Below, piece after piece: positions 10,572 through 21,129 of a stretch of 64,000 nt of DNA. A model generated the notes under the pieces. The model made no database searches, was not told the origin of the DNA, and was given only the letters and a program-made list of their open reading frames with translations. Within the stretch, counting starts at the first letter, position 1; each line of letters starts with the position of its first letter. Source of the stretch: Bacillota bacterium (lineage in GTDB: Bacteria; Bacillota; Clostridia; Tissierellales; Tissierellaceae); contig JAUWAD010000001.1 of NCBI GenBank assembly GCA_030602225.1, forward strand, positions 25,442 to 89,441, written 5' to 3'. Made by a program: the position numbers and the translations under genes.

Positions 10572-12386
10572 ATGATAAGAAATGATGTTAGAAATGTGGC
10601 AATAATAGCCCATGTTGATCATGGCAAGACTACTTTAGTTGATAGTCTATTAAAGCAATCTGGTATATTCAGAGAGAATCAAGTTGTTGAAGAAAGAGTA
10701 ATGGACTCCAATGACATAGAGAAAGAAAGAGGCATAACTATTCTGGCCAAGAATACAGCAGTTATTTACAATGGGGTTAAAATAAATATAGTTGATACTC
10801 CAGGACATGCGGACTTCGGTGGAGAAGTTGAAAGAGTTCTAAAGATGGTTAATGGTGTTGTTGTATTGGTTGATGCATTTGAAGGTCCTATGCCACAGAC
10901 TAAGTTTGTTTTAAAGAAAGCATTGGATTTGGAACTTCCTGTGGTTGTTGCCATAAATAAAATTGACAGACCAGAGGCTAGACCAGAAGAAGTTATAGAT
11001 GAAATTTTAGATCTTTTCATAGAACTTGGAGCAAAGGATTCACAATTGGATTGTCCATTTGTGTTCACATCTGCCAAAATAGGAAGCGCAACTTTGGATG
11101 TAAGTGATAAGAAGGAAACAATGGAGGATCTTTTTAAGACAATTATTGAGTATGTTCCTGCCCCAGAGGGAGATGAGAATGGGCCCACCCAACTTCTAAT
11201 ATCTACCATTGACTATAACGAATATATTGGTAGAATAGGAATTGGAAAGGTAGAGAAGGGATCAATCTCAATTGGACAAGAAGTAGTTATCCTTAACTAT
11301 GCCCACCCTAATAGAAGATTAAAAGCAAAGATTAGTAAATTATACGAATTCCAAGGATTAAACAAAATAGAAGTAAGTAGTGCTAATGTGGGAAGTATAG
11401 TCGCATTAACAGGTCCAAGTGATTTGGAAATAGGAGATACCATATGTCATGTGGAAAACCCGGTTGCACTTCCCTTTGTGAAGATTTCAGAACCTACACT
11501 GGCAATGACCTTTTCTGTTAATAATAGCCCATTTGCTGGTAGAGAAGGGGAATTCGTAACTTCAAGGCAGCTGAGAAATAGACTATACAAGGAACTTCAT
11601 ACTGATGTAAGTCTTAGAGTTGAAGATACTGATTCAACAGATGCCTTTAAGGTATCTGGAAGAGGAGAATTACATTTAAGTGTTTTAATAGAAAATATGA
11701 GAAGAGAAGGATATGAGTTTCAGGTTTCTAAACCTGAAGTATTGTATAAATTCATAGAAGGCATTAAAAACGAACCTATTGAAAAGGTTACAGTGGATGT
11801 GAGTACTGATTTTGTAGGAGCTGTAATTGATAAACTTGGTCAGAGAAAGGGTGAGTTGATATCCATGTCAGAATCAACTGGAGGATATGCAAGGTTGGAA
11901 TTTGTAATACCATCTAGAGGCTTGATAGGGTATCGTCAGGAGTTTTTAACTGATACAAAGGGTAATGGTATTCTAAATACTATTTTCGAAGGCTATGCAC
12001 CATTTAAAGGAGAAATTCCTAAGAGAAAGTCAGGTTCTATAATTGCATTTGAAACCGGTGAAGCAACTACCTATGGATTATACTCAGCACAAGAAAGAGG
12101 TATACTTTTCATAACTCCTGGAACTCAAGTCTATGAGGGAATGGTGGTTGGATCAAATCCGAAGGGCCTTGACATAGAAGTCAATATTTCAAAGAAGAAG
12201 CAACAATCAAATATAAGAGCATCAGGATCTGATGATGCATTAAGGTTATCCACTCCAAAAAACATGAGTTTAGAAGAAGCATTGGAGTTTATAGAAGATG
12301 ATGAATTAATTGAAGTGACACCCATTAATTTTAGAGTTAGAAAGAAAATACTTGATGCAAATAGGAGATATAAGGCAAAAAAATAG
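10572..12386 (+). CDS. typA: Translational GTPase TypA/BipA
   Basis: AHVDHGKTTLVD, VMDSNDIEKERGITILAKN, DTPGHADFGGEVERVL, NKIDRP. Confidence 0.97.
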   Translation: MIRNDVRNVAIIAHVDHGKTTLVDSLLKQSGIFRENQVVEERVMDSNDIEKERGITILAKNTAVIYNGVKINIVDTPGHADFGGEVERVLKMVNGVVVLVDAFEGPMPQTKFVLKKALDLELPVVVAINKIDRPEARPEEVIDEILDLFIELGAKDSQLDCPFVFTSAKIGSATLDVSDKKETMEDLFKTIIEYVPAPEGDENGPTQLLISTIDYNEYIGRIGIGKVEKGSISIGQEVVILNYAHPNRRLKAKISKLYEFQGLNKIEVSSANVGSIVALTGPSDLEIGDTICHVENPVALPFVKISEPTLAMTFSVNNSPFAGREGEFVTSRQLRNRLYKELHTDVSLRVEDTDSTDAFKVSGRGELHLSVLIENMRREGYEFQVSKPEVLYKFIEGIKNEPIEKVTVDVSTDFVGAVIDKLGQRKGELISMSESTGGYARLEFVIPSRGLIGYRQEFLTDTKGNGILNTIFEGYAPFKGEIPKRKSGSIIAFETGEATTYGLYSAQERGILFITPGTQVYEGMVVGSNPKGLDIEVNISKKKQQSNIRASGSDDALRLSTPKNMSLEEALEFIEDDELIEVTPINFRVRKKILDANRRYKAKK

Positions 12387-12404
12387 TCTAATGGAGGATT
12401 TCTT

Positions 12405-13862
12405 ATGCTTGAAGTTTTGACGAATTATTCCTGGATATTTAATAATTTAATAATAATAAATATTGTTCTTGCAATAATTCTGATTTTCTTTGAAAGAAGA
12501 AATCCCACATCCACATGGCTATGGCTAATGACTTTGGTTTTTCTTCCAGTACTGGGATTTATTCTGTACTTGTTCCTTGGCCAAGATATGTCCAAGAAGA
12601 AGATGTTCAAGACAAAGGAAGAAGAGGATGATTGTTTTGATGTTTTGGTATCTGATCAGGAGAGAGTTTTCGAAGGACGGGATTTCTTAAAACATAACCC
12701 TGAGTATAAAAGATATGATGATATTGTAAAACTTAATCTAATGGGTTCAAAATCCATATATACTTTGGATAATCAAGTTGATTTGTATTTTAGTGGGGAA
12801 GATAAGTTTAAAGATCTCTTTGAGAGTATTGAAAGAGCTCAAAGATATATTCATATGGAGTATTATATATTCAATAATGACTCTATAGGAAATAGAGTAA
12901 TTGAAGCTTTGGCAAAAAAGGCCAGTGAAGGTGTGGAAGTGAAGTTACTTGTTGATGGTATGGGAGGAAGATGGTTGACTAAAAAATCCATCAAACCTTT
13001 ACTAGATGCAGGGGGAGAATTTGCAAGCTTCTTTCCACCTTTTTTTCCAGTAGTGAATGTAAGGATAAACTACAGAAACCATCGAAAGATTTGTATAATA
13101 GATGGAAAGGAAGCATATTTAGGAGGATTTAATATAGGAGATGAGTATCTGGGAGTGTCAAAGAAGTTTGGATACTGGAGAGATACACACATAAGAATCA
13201 GAGGCTCTGCAATAAGTTCAATACAGTGGCAATTCTTCCTGGATTGGAGATTTGCAACAAAAAAAGAAATGTCTGCATGTCAAAGTTATGTAAGTGAATC
13301 CTTAGATGAAAATAAGACGGGAATACAGATTGTAAATAGTGGACCAGACTCTAAATGGCCAAGTATAAAAGATGGCTACCTAAAAATGATTACAAATGCT
13401 GAAGATAAGCTCTATATTGAGTCACCCTATTTCATACCGGATGATAGTATATTTGAAGCTCTAAAAATAGCAGGATTATCAGGACTAGATGTAAGGGTAA
13501 TGATACCAAATAAACCAGATCATCCATTCGTTTATTGGGCTGGTTTAAGCTACATTGGAGAACTTCTAGAAGCAGGTGTAAGATTTTTCACCTATGAAAG
13601 AGGATTTATGCATTCAAAGGTGATGATAATGGATGATCTGGTTTCATCTGTTGGAACTGCTAACATTGACATCAGAAGCTTCAAGTTAAACTTTGAGATA
13701 AATTCATTTATATATGATCAAGAGATCAATAAAAGACTAACAGAGCGGTTTATAAATGACTTACACAATTGTCGGGAAATTACTTTGGAAGAATATAAAA
13801 ACAGATCTAGAATTATAAAAATTAAAGAATCAGTTTCAAGATTATTGTCACCAATACTATAG
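12405..13862 (+). CDS. cls: Cardiolipin synthase (two HKD motifs)
   Basis: HRKICIIDGKEAYLGGFNIGDEYLG, HSKVMIMDDLVSSVGTANID. Confidence 0.93.
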   Translation: MLEVLTNYSWIFNNLIIINIVLAIILIFFERRNPTSTWLWLMTLVFLPVLGFILYLFLGQDMSKKKMFKTKEEEDDCFDVLVSDQERVFEGRDFLKHNPEYKRYDDIVKLNLMGSKSIYTLDNQVDLYFSGEDKFKDLFESIERAQRYIHMEYYIFNNDSIGNRVIEALAKKASEGVEVKLLVDGMGGRWLTKKSIKPLLDAGGEFASFFPPFFPVVNVRINYRNHRKICIIDGKEAYLGGFNIGDEYLGVSKKFGYWRDTHIRIRGSAISSIQWQFFLDWRFATKKEMSACQSYVSESLDENKTGIQIVNSGPDSKWPSIKDGYLKMITNAEDKLYIESPYFIPDDSIFEALKIAGLSGLDVRVMIPNKPDHPFVYWAGLSYIGELLEAGVRFFTYERGFMHSKVMIMDDLVSSVGTANIDIRSFKLNFEINSFIYDQEINKRLTERFINDLHNCREITLEEYKNRSRIIKIKESVSRLLSPIL

Positions 13863-13907
13863 GGGGGAATAAAGTTGCAGAAAGAAGCTATAATGGAGTA
13901 TTTAATA

Positions 13908-14696
13908 ATTGATGGACAAGCTAAAAAGGTTGAAGAGTGTGATATTTTCAATAAAATCCAAAACTCTCCTATCTATGAGGTGGTAAGAATAATAGATGGG
14001 AAAGAGCAGTTTATTAAGGATCACATCCAGAGAATGTTCGCATCATTTGAACTTTTAGGTTATGGGAATGAATATGATGAAGATAAGATTATTAAATTTG
14101 CCAAGGATTGCATAGTCATAAATGGAATCAAAGATAACAATATTAAACTCCTGACGGTGGAGCTTAATAATGGTAAGAAAGTATTCATGGTATATGCCAT
14201 AGAAAGTTATTACCCTCCTGATTCAGTATATAAAGAGGGAATTAAGACAATACTTTTTAAACATTCCAGAAATAATCCCAACGCAAAGGTACAACATTTA
14301 GATTATAAAACTGCAGTGACAAAGGCAATTAAAGACTCAGGGGCATATGAAGCATTACTTCTAAATGAAGAAGGGTATATTTTGGAAGGTAGTCGATCCA
14401 ATATGTTCTATGTAATGGGAGAAAGGATTTTTACCGCTCCAGCATCAAAGGTGCTTCTTGGAATTACAAGAAAGCATATAATAAATGTAATTACAGATCT
14501 TGAGATTCCATTTGAAGAGAAGGAATTAAGTATACTAGATTTAAAATCCGTTGAGGGTATCTTTATTTCTGGGACAAGTATTGGGGTTCTTCCTGTAAAA
14601 AGTGTGGATGATATCCTTATTAATTCACCAGATAATAATGTGATTAAGAAAATATTAGATGAATACAATAGATTAACAGGAAAAATCCTCGGCTAA
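13908..14696 (+). CDS. Aminotransferase class IV (IlvE/PabC-like)
   Basis: [38 protein letters not shown]; start ATG 13908 likely. Confidence 0.85.
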   Translation: MDGQAKKVEECDIFNKIQNSPIYEVVRIIDGKEQFIKDHIQRMFASFELLGYGNEYDEDKIIKFAKDCIVINGIKDNNIKLLTVELNNGKKVFMVYAIESYYPPDSVYKEGIKTILFKHSRNNPNAKVQHLDYKTAVTKAIKDSGAYEALLLNEEGYILEGSRSNMFYVMGERIFTAPASKVLLGITRKHIINVITDLEIPFEEKELSILDLKSVEGIFISGTSIGVLPVKSVDDILINSPDNNVIKKILDEYNRLTGKILG

Positions 14697-14709
14697 GCCA
14701 AGGATTTTT
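14681..14709. terminator. Bidirectional terminator spanning both stop codons
   Basis: AAAAATCCTCGGC-taa-GCCAAGGATTTTT (one mismatch). Confidence 0.8.
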
Positions 14710-15928
14710 CTTCAGTTAAAGATATTATCTCAAGAATTGTATCTACTGCCTTTTCCATTCCTTGAATTGAAATATACTCAAATTTACCATGATAATTTAA
14801 TCCACCAGTGAATATATTAGGACAAGGAAGACCCATATAGGATAATCTTGCACCGTCAGTTCCACCTCTTATTGGCTTGATAACTGGTTCTATGTCTACA
14901 TTTACCATAGCTTTCTTAGCAAGATCAATGATGTGCATTACTGGTAGAATTTTCTCTTCCATGTTGTAATATGAATCTTTTAGATCTAGTGTTGCAATAT
15001 CACCGTACTTTTTATTTATAAATGCACAAGCTTCTGTAATCAATTGTTTTTTTGTCTCGAACTTGGATTTGTCATGATCTCTGATTATATAAGCTATATT
15101 TGTCTTTTCAACTGTTCCATCAAAATGGACCAAATGAAAGAAACCCTCATACTTTTCAGTGTACTCTGGCCTTTCATTAACAGGCAATAATGAGTTTAAC
15201 TCACTGGCAATTAGAATTGAATTTAACATCTTATTCTTTGCTGTTCCAGGATGAACATTTCTTCCCTGGATAAATATCCTGGCTGAAGCAGCATTGAAAT
15301 TCTCATATTCCAACTCACCCACTGGACCGCCATCCATTGTATATGCGAAATCTGCACCAAACTTTTCCACATCAAAATAATCAGCACCTCTACCAATTTC
15401 CTCATCAGGTGTAAAACCAACCTTAATTGTCCCATGGGATATCTGGGGATTGTTAATTAAATACTCCACAGCAGTAACTATTTCAGCTATACCTGCCTTA
15501 TTGTCAGCTCCTAAAAGTGTAGTACCATCAGTTACTATAAGATCTAATCCCTTATGCTCCTTAAGTTCTGGAAAGTCTGAAACCTTCATTGTAATATCCA
15601 ATTCTTCATTTAAAACAATATCATTTCCATCGTAATTATTTATAATTCTAGGCTTAACATCCTTACCAGACATATCAGGACTGGTATCCATGTGTGCTAT
15701 GAAACCAATGGTTGGCAGAACTTTTGTTGAGTTACTTGGTAATGTTGCCATCACATAGCCTTTTTCATCCAAGCTCACTTCTGAAAGGCCAATTCTCTCC
15801 AGCTCAGAAACCAATATTCTTGCAAATTCCATCTGATTTGGAGTACTTGGGACACTAACTGAACTTTCATCAGAAGTTGTTTCAATTTTTACATAATCTA
15901 AGAATCTCTTGACTAATTTTTCTCTCAT
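14693..15928 (-). CDS. pepT: Peptidase T (tripeptide aminopeptidase)
   Basis: [61 protein letters not shown]; start revised to MREKLVKRF at 15928 preceded by AGGAGG-like RBS. Confidence 0.95.
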   Translation of the reverse strand: MREKLVKRFLDYVKIETTSDESSVSVPSTPNQMEFARILVSELERIGLSEVSLDEKGYVMATLPSNSTKVLPTIGFIAHMDTSPDMSGKDVKPRIINNYDGNDIVLNEELDITMKVSDFPELKEHKGLDLIVTDGTTLLGADNKAGIAEIVTAVEYLINNPQISHGTIKVGFTPDEEIGRGADYFDVEKFGADFAYTMDGGPVGELEYENFNAASARIFIQGRNVHPGTAKNKMLNSILIASELNSLLPVNERPEYTEKYEGFFHLVHFDGTVEKTNIAYIIRDHDKSKFETKKQLITEACAFINKKYGDIATLDLKDSYYNMEEKILPVMHIIDLAKKAMVNVDIEPVIKPIRGGTDGARLSYMGLPCPNIFTGGLNYHGKFEYISIQGMEKAVDTILEIISLTEEKSLA

Positions 15929-16064
15929 TTTATCCCTCCTTGAGTATATTTTACACCTACTTTCATTTTTTGTGTTAAAAATGTCAAAAATACTTAAAAG
16001 CAAGTATAAAATTTAGATAAATGGGCATATAATAAAGAAAGAATAAAAAAAGAGGAGGGGGAGT

Positions 16065-16928
16065 ATGACTGTAAGGATTATATGTGATAGTGCTTGTGAT
16101 TTGCCAAAGGAAGTAATAAATGAGTATAATCTGCAAGTACTACCTATAAATGTTATAAATGGGAATAAGGAGTACAAGGATCAAGTTGATATAGATCCAA
16201 ATGAAGTTTACCATAAAATGAGAGAAGGGGAGATTTTCAAGACTTCTCAGATAACACCAATTGTATTTGAGGAAGTCTTTGAAAAAATGGCAAAGGAAAA
16301 GGAAGATTGCATCTATATTGGGTTTTCCTCTGGACTTTCTGCCACATATCAATCTGCTCTACTGGCGAAAATGGCCATGGAGGACAAGTATGATGATTTT
16401 TCAATTGAGATTATTGACTCAAAGGCAGCATCTGGAGGTTATGGTCTAATCGTTTATGAAGTTGCTAAAGCTGCAAGTAAGGGTGAGTCTAAAGAGGATT
16501 TAGTTAAGCTAGCTAATGCATATGTAAAAGGTGTTGATCAGATATTTACTGTGGATGATATTGAATACTTATATAGGGGAGGAAGAGTATCCAGAACAAG
16601 TGCTATCTTAGGTGGTATGCTCAATATAAAACCTATTCTGGAGGTAAATGATGGGAAATTGGTACCAATAGAAAAGGTTAGAGGTAGGACAAAGGTATTT
16701 AAGAGGATGTTAGAACTAATTGAAGAAAGAAAGCTTGACTCTGATTTAGAAAATACAACTATAGTGATTACCCATGGAGATTATGTAGATGGTGCAAATA
16801 AGTTAAAAGATATGATTTATGAGAAGTATGGAACAAAAAACTTTATAATAAATTCAATAGGTGCAGCAATTGGAGCTCATTCAGGTCCTGGAACAATAGC
16901 ACTATTCTTTATGAAACAAAAAATTTAA
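16065..16928 (+). CDS. DegV family protein (second paralog)
   Basis: IICDSACDLPKE, SSGLSATYQSA, YLYRGGRVSRTSA, LNIKPIL. Confidence 0.92.
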   Translation: MTVRIICDSACDLPKEVINEYNLQVLPINVINGNKEYKDQVDIDPNEVYHKMREGEIFKTSQITPIVFEEVFEKMAKEKEDCIYIGFSSGLSATYQSALLAKMAMEDKYDDFSIEIIDSKAASGGYGLIVYEVAKAASKGESKEDLVKLANAYVKGVDQIFTVDDIEYLYRGGRVSRTSAILGGMLNIKPILEVNDGKLVPIEKVRGRTKVFKRMLELIEERKLDSDLENTTIVITHGDYVDGANKLKDMIYEKYGTKNFIINSIGAAIGAHSGPGTIALFFMKQKI

Positions 16929-16946
16929 CGATTTTTGGAGGGTAAG

Positions 16947-18005
16947 ATGAAATGGATTAAAGTAATAATCGGATTCATTTTTATTGTGGTATTTAGCTTC
17001 GGAGCTTTTATTGGAATTATGACTTTTTTAGATGAAAAGCCTGATGAAGTTAAAAGTATTACTATTTTCAATAATCAGGTAAGAATAGTGCCTATAGATG
17101 AGGAATTGGTAATAACAACATACAATATTGGATATGCTGGATTGGGTAAGGAACAGGATTTTTTTGCAGATGGAGGTAATAGATCAAGAGCTTTCAGTGA
17201 AGAAGAAGTCATGACAAATCTTCAAGCAATCGTAGAGGTTCTAGATACTACAAACTCTAATTTCATGATCCTACAAGAGGTTGATAAAGACTCCAGTAGA
17301 AGCTTTAAGGTGAATCAAGTGGATTTCTTAAAAGGCCTTTACCCAAATTTTTCCCATTCCTATGGTAGAAACTATTATGTAAGATGGGTACCTGTGCCCT
17401 TATTAAATCCAATGGGCAAGGTTGAGTCGGGAGTAATGACTCTTTCAAAATACAATGCTCTTGAGGCAAATAGATTTCAGTTTCCAGGGGGAGAAAGATG
17501 GCCAGTTCAGATTTTTGAGTTGGATAGATGCTTTGTTGAAACAAGACTCAATACCACAGGGGGTAAGGAACTGGTAGTGATTAATCTACATCTCTCAGCA
17601 TTTGATAAAGGAGGCTTAATTAGGGAGCAGCAATTGCAATACCTGAAGAATCATATATTAAGAGAGTATGAGAAGGGAAGCTATATAATAGCAGGGGGTG
17701 ATTGGAATCACAATCTTCCTGGAAGTGACCCATCAAGATTTGAGACAACAGAGGAGTGGCCATTCTGGCTTAAGGATCTACCAGAGAGTTTCAAAATAGA
17801 GAGTTTTAGATGGGGGATTGATTCCAGTGTTCCCACAGTTAGAACCTTGGAGAAAGATTATGTTGAAGGTGAAAACTTCAGAGCTGTAATAGATGGATTT
17901 TTAGTATCAGACAACATCGAAATTCTTAAAGTACAGGGAATAGATACAGATTTTGATAATACGGATCATAATCCTGTGGTTATGAGGTTTAAATTACTAA
18001 GATAA
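16947..18005 (+). CDS. Endonuclease/exonuclease/phosphatase family protein, membrane-anchored
   Basis: N-terminal TM segment; TYNIGYAG, LQEVD, NLHLSAF, GGDWNH, DHNPVVM. Confidence 0.85.
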   Translation: MKWIKVIIGFIFIVVFSFGAFIGIMTFLDEKPDEVKSITIFNNQVRIVPIDEELVITTYNIGYAGLGKEQDFFADGGNRSRAFSEEEVMTNLQAIVEVLDTTNSNFMILQEVDKDSSRSFKVNQVDFLKGLYPNFSHSYGRNYYVRWVPVPLLNPMGKVESGVMTLSKYNALEANRFQFPGGERWPVQIFELDRCFVETRLNTTGGKELVVINLHLSAFDKGGLIREQQLQYLKNHILREYEKGSYIIAGGDWNHNLPGSDPSRFETTEEWPFWLKDLPESFKIESFRWGIDSSVPTVRTLEKDYVEGENFRAVIDGFLVSDNIEILKVQGIDTDFDNTDHNPVVMRFKLLR

Positions 18006-18009
18006 GTTG

Positions 18010-18043
18010 AAAAGTCTGGTTTGTTTAAGCAAATCAGACTTTT
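18010..18043 (+). terminator. Intrinsic terminator
   Basis: AAAAGTCTGGTTTG-tttaag-CAAATCAGACTTTT. Confidence 0.7.
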
Positions 18044-18270
18044 AATTTAATCATAATAAGGGTGGAAATTAGCTATTTACCTGGAATGACAATATTCAGA
18101 CAATTACATATATTAAAAACATATTGAATTTATAGTGAAAATAATATAAAATACAAGGTAATAACTATACCAGCAATATAGTGAACAACCAGTCGGCTAA
18201 CAGGTCGACAAAAATCTTGAGAGGTAATCCAAGGATTACTTTAGAAAAATAAGGGGGAAAGACAAGAATG

Positions 18271-20013
18271 ATGAAAAAAAGTATAGTTTTGTTATTGGCA
18301 TTAACGATGGTTCTTTCATTATTAGCAGGATGTGCTAAACCAGCAGATCCAACACCAGCAGAGCCTTCAACACCAGTTACACCAGGTGAGCCTGTTGAAG
18401 AGCCAGTTGAGGAACCAAGTGGAACACTAGTAGTAGGAATTACTGAAGCATCAGGTAACTTTAACCCACTATATTATTCATCAGCATATGATGGATATGT
18501 AGTAGACTTAGTATTCGAAGCTCTTATTGCAAGAAACTTTGATGGAGAATTTGTAGAAGGTTATGCAGTAGCTGAATCATGGGAATACTCAAATGATGAT
18601 AAGACAATAACTTTCAAAATGAAGCAAGATAAGAAATTCTCTGATGGAACACCTATGACTGCTCATGATGTTGTGTTCACATACCAAGTATTGGCAGACC
18701 CATCCTACACAGGTAGATATGGTGCAGCTGTTAAGGATATGCTAGGTTATGAAGAGTACTTCAACGGCGAAACTGAAGAGTTCGCAGGCGTTGTAGCACT
18801 AGATGACTACACAGTACAATTTAACTTTGTAGAGCCTCTAAGAGTTAACTTTACAAATGCTGGTTATGCAATACTTCCTAAGCATTACTATGGAGCAGAC
18901 TTCTCCTATGGTAATACTGAAGGCGTTGCTAACATTACAGGAAGCCCAATAGGTTCTGGACCTTACAAAGTTGTAGAGTTTAGAGAAAAAGAATTTGTAT
19001 ACTTGACAAGAAATGACCAGTATACAGATGAAGGATTCATGGTTGAAGACCTTATTCTTAAGTTTGTTGACCAAACTACAGATATAATTGAGTTAACAAC
19101 TGGTGGCGTAGATCTACTTGCTGGAGTTATAGATCCTGAAAAAATTCAAGACGCTAGAGCAGCTGGTATGGAAATTAACGAATATCCAAGAAGTGGTTAC
19201 GGATATGTTAAGACTAATAATGAGTGGGGTCCAACTGCAGATGTAAAAGTTAGACAAGCTCTATATTATTCATTTAACAGAGATGAGTTCGTAAACAGCT
19301 TCTACTATGATGAAGAAACTGATACAGTTCTTGCATCAACACAAGCTCACCCATTCTCACAAATATCATGGGCACTTGATGATGCGTTTGTAGCTGGTTT
19401 GAACAACTACGATTACAACATCGATAGAGCTAAGGAATTACTTGATGAAGCTGGCTGGGTAGTTGGAGCAAATGGCAAGAGAGCAAAAGATGGCGTAGAA
19501 ATGACACTTAATATCGCAGCGATGCCAGACCATGCAATCCTTGCAACCTTGATCCCGATGTGGGAAAGAGACTGGGGACAGCAATTAGGAATTACTCTAA
19601 ATGTTGCATACCTTGAGTTTAACACAATTCTTGACTATGTAATCTACAACTCAGATGCAAATGTTCAAGAGTGGAGTTTATTCTTCCTAGCAACATCAAT
19701 AACTACACCAGATCCACATACACTTTACACTTCTTTCCATTCTGATTACATCGGAAGTGGACAAGATAACACTAGTAGATACTCTAACCCAAGAGTTGAT
19801 GAACTACTTGACTTAGGTAAGACTATTATGACAGAAGAAGAAGCAAGACCTGTTTACCAAGAAGTAGTAAAAATCCTGAATGAAGATGCAGTTATGATGC
19901 CTGTATATGCGAACACTTATTTCGATCTATACAATCCAAAGCTAACTAACTTCGTAACAAGCTCACTTTATAACTGGGTAGATGCGATGAGGGATGCTAA
20001 AGTAGTAGAATAA
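18271..20013 (+). CDS. Oligopeptide ABC transporter substrate-binding lipoprotein
   Basis: Lipobox LLAGC; SBP_bac_5 family (FNPLYYSSAYDGYVVDLVFEAL..., FKMKQDKKFSDGTPMTAHDVVFTYQ). Confidence 0.92.
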   Translation: MKKSIVLLLALTMVLSLLAGCAKPADPTPAEPSTPVTPGEPVEEPVEEPSGTLVVGITEASGNFNPLYYSSAYDGYVVDLVFEALIARNFDGEFVEGYAVAESWEYSNDDKTITFKMKQDKKFSDGTPMTAHDVVFTYQVLADPSYTGRYGAAVKDMLGYEEYFNGETEEFAGVVALDDYTVQFNFVEPLRVNFTNAGYAILPKHYYGADFSYGNTEGVANITGSPIGSGPYKVVEFREKEFVYLTRNDQYTDEGFMVEDLILKFVDQTTDIIELTTGGVDLLAGVIDPEKIQDARAAGMEINEYPRSGYGYVKTNNEWGPTADVKVRQALYYSFNRDEFVNSFYYDEETDTVLASTQAHPFSQISWALDDAFVAGLNNYDYNIDRAKELLDEAGWVVGANGKRAKDGVEMTLNIAAMPDHAILATLIPMWERDWGQQLGITLNVAYLEFNTILDYVIYNSDANVQEWSLFFLATSITTPDPHTLYTSFHSDYIGSGQDNTSRYSNPRVDELLDLGKTIMTEEEARPVYQEVVKILNEDAVMMPVYANTYFDLYNPKLTNFVTSSLYNWVDAMRDAKVVE

Positions 20014-20039
20014 GAAATTCAATAAACTGATTGAAACTA

Positions 20040-20073
20040 AGAGGCAGGCTATTTTAAAAATAGGCTGCCTCTA
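20040..20073 (+). other. Intercistronic hairpin between SBP and permease genes, no U-tract
   Basis: GAGGCAGgCTATTTT...AAAATAGgCTGCCTC. Confidence 0.6.
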
Positions 20074-20136
20074 AAGTTATAATTTATTGCATTAAAGCAA
20101 AGAGGAAGATGATAGCATAAGAGAAGGAGTGAAATA

Positions 20137-21117
20137 ATGTTAAAATATATTGGTAAAAGGCTCCTCCATTTGATCCCAGTAATGATTATTATATCCATAG
20201 TAATCTTTGCCATTGTTGAGATGATGCCAGGAGACCCAGTAAACGCATACTTAGGTGTTGGATCTGGTACTACTCCAGAGCAGCAACAAAGGCTTAGAGA
20301 AGAACTTGGTCTTGATGAAGGACCGGTTGTAAGATACGGATTATGGTTAAAGAGGGTATTAACTGGTGATTTTGGACGATCCCTTAAATATAGAAGAGAT
20401 GTTGTCGATGTTATTGGTCAATTTATATGGAATTCATTTAGATTAAATATTGTTGCAATGATATTAGCTTTTGCAATAGCAATACCAGTTGGTATACGAT
20501 CGGCCGTCAAGAAATACGGCTTATTTGACAACTTCTGGACAGTATTTTCCCTTACTGGAGTATCAATGCCATCATTCTTTTTTGCGTTACTGCTCATATT
20601 CTTTATAGCAATACCGACTCCATGGATACCTTTAAATGGTATGAGAACAGCTATTATGGCTGCTAGAGGTTATCCATCAAGAATGGCAGAAATTATTGAT
20701 ATCGGTAAACATATGATACTACCTGTAACTGTTCTTACCATTTCAAGTCTTGCAAGTTTGACAAGATATGTAAGAAACTCTGTTATTGAGGTTATTAATC
20801 AGGATTACATAAGAACGGCTCGTTCAAAGGGTCTTTCAGAGAAGGTTGTTATTTACAAGCATGCATTTAGAAATGCATTACTTCCTATTGTAACCCTTCT
20901 AGGATTATATATACCTGGATTATTTGGCGGTTCTATTCTTCTTGAAACTGTATTTATATGGCCAGGAATTGGTAATATTTTATACACATCTATACTTGAT
21001 CGTGATTACTCAATGGTAATGGCTGCGAATGTTTTCTATGCAGTATTAATGCTTGCAGGAAATCTTTTGGCAGACGTTTCATATGCACTAGTTGACCCAA
21101 GGGTCAAGGTTAAATAG
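20137..21117 (+). CDS. oppB: Oligopeptide ABC transporter permease (OppB type)
   Basis: BPD_transp_1 fold; DYIRTARSKGLSEKVVIYKHAFRNALLPIVTLLGL EAA motif. Confidence 0.93.
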   Translation: MLKYIGKRLLHLIPVMIIISIVIFAIVEMMPGDPVNAYLGVGSGTTPEQQQRLREELGLDEGPVVRYGLWLKRVLTGDFGRSLKYRRDVVDVIGQFIWNSFRLNIVAMILAFAIAIPVGIRSAVKKYGLFDNFWTVFSLTGVSMPSFFFALLLIFFIAIPTPWIPLNGMRTAIMAARGYPSRMAEIIDIGKHMILPVTVLTISSLASLTRYVRNSVIEVINQDYIRTARSKGLSEKVVIYKHAFRNALLPIVTLLGLYIPGLFGGSILLETVFIWPGIGNILYTSILDRDYSMVMAANVFYAVLMLAGNLLADVSYALVDPRVKVK

Positions 21118-21129
21118 GGGGGTGAAAAT

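Noticed and set aside
15929-16003. N-terminal 25 aa extension of pepT
   Set aside because: Good RBS and conserved MREKL start at 15928; upstream part is intergenic AT-rich sequence.
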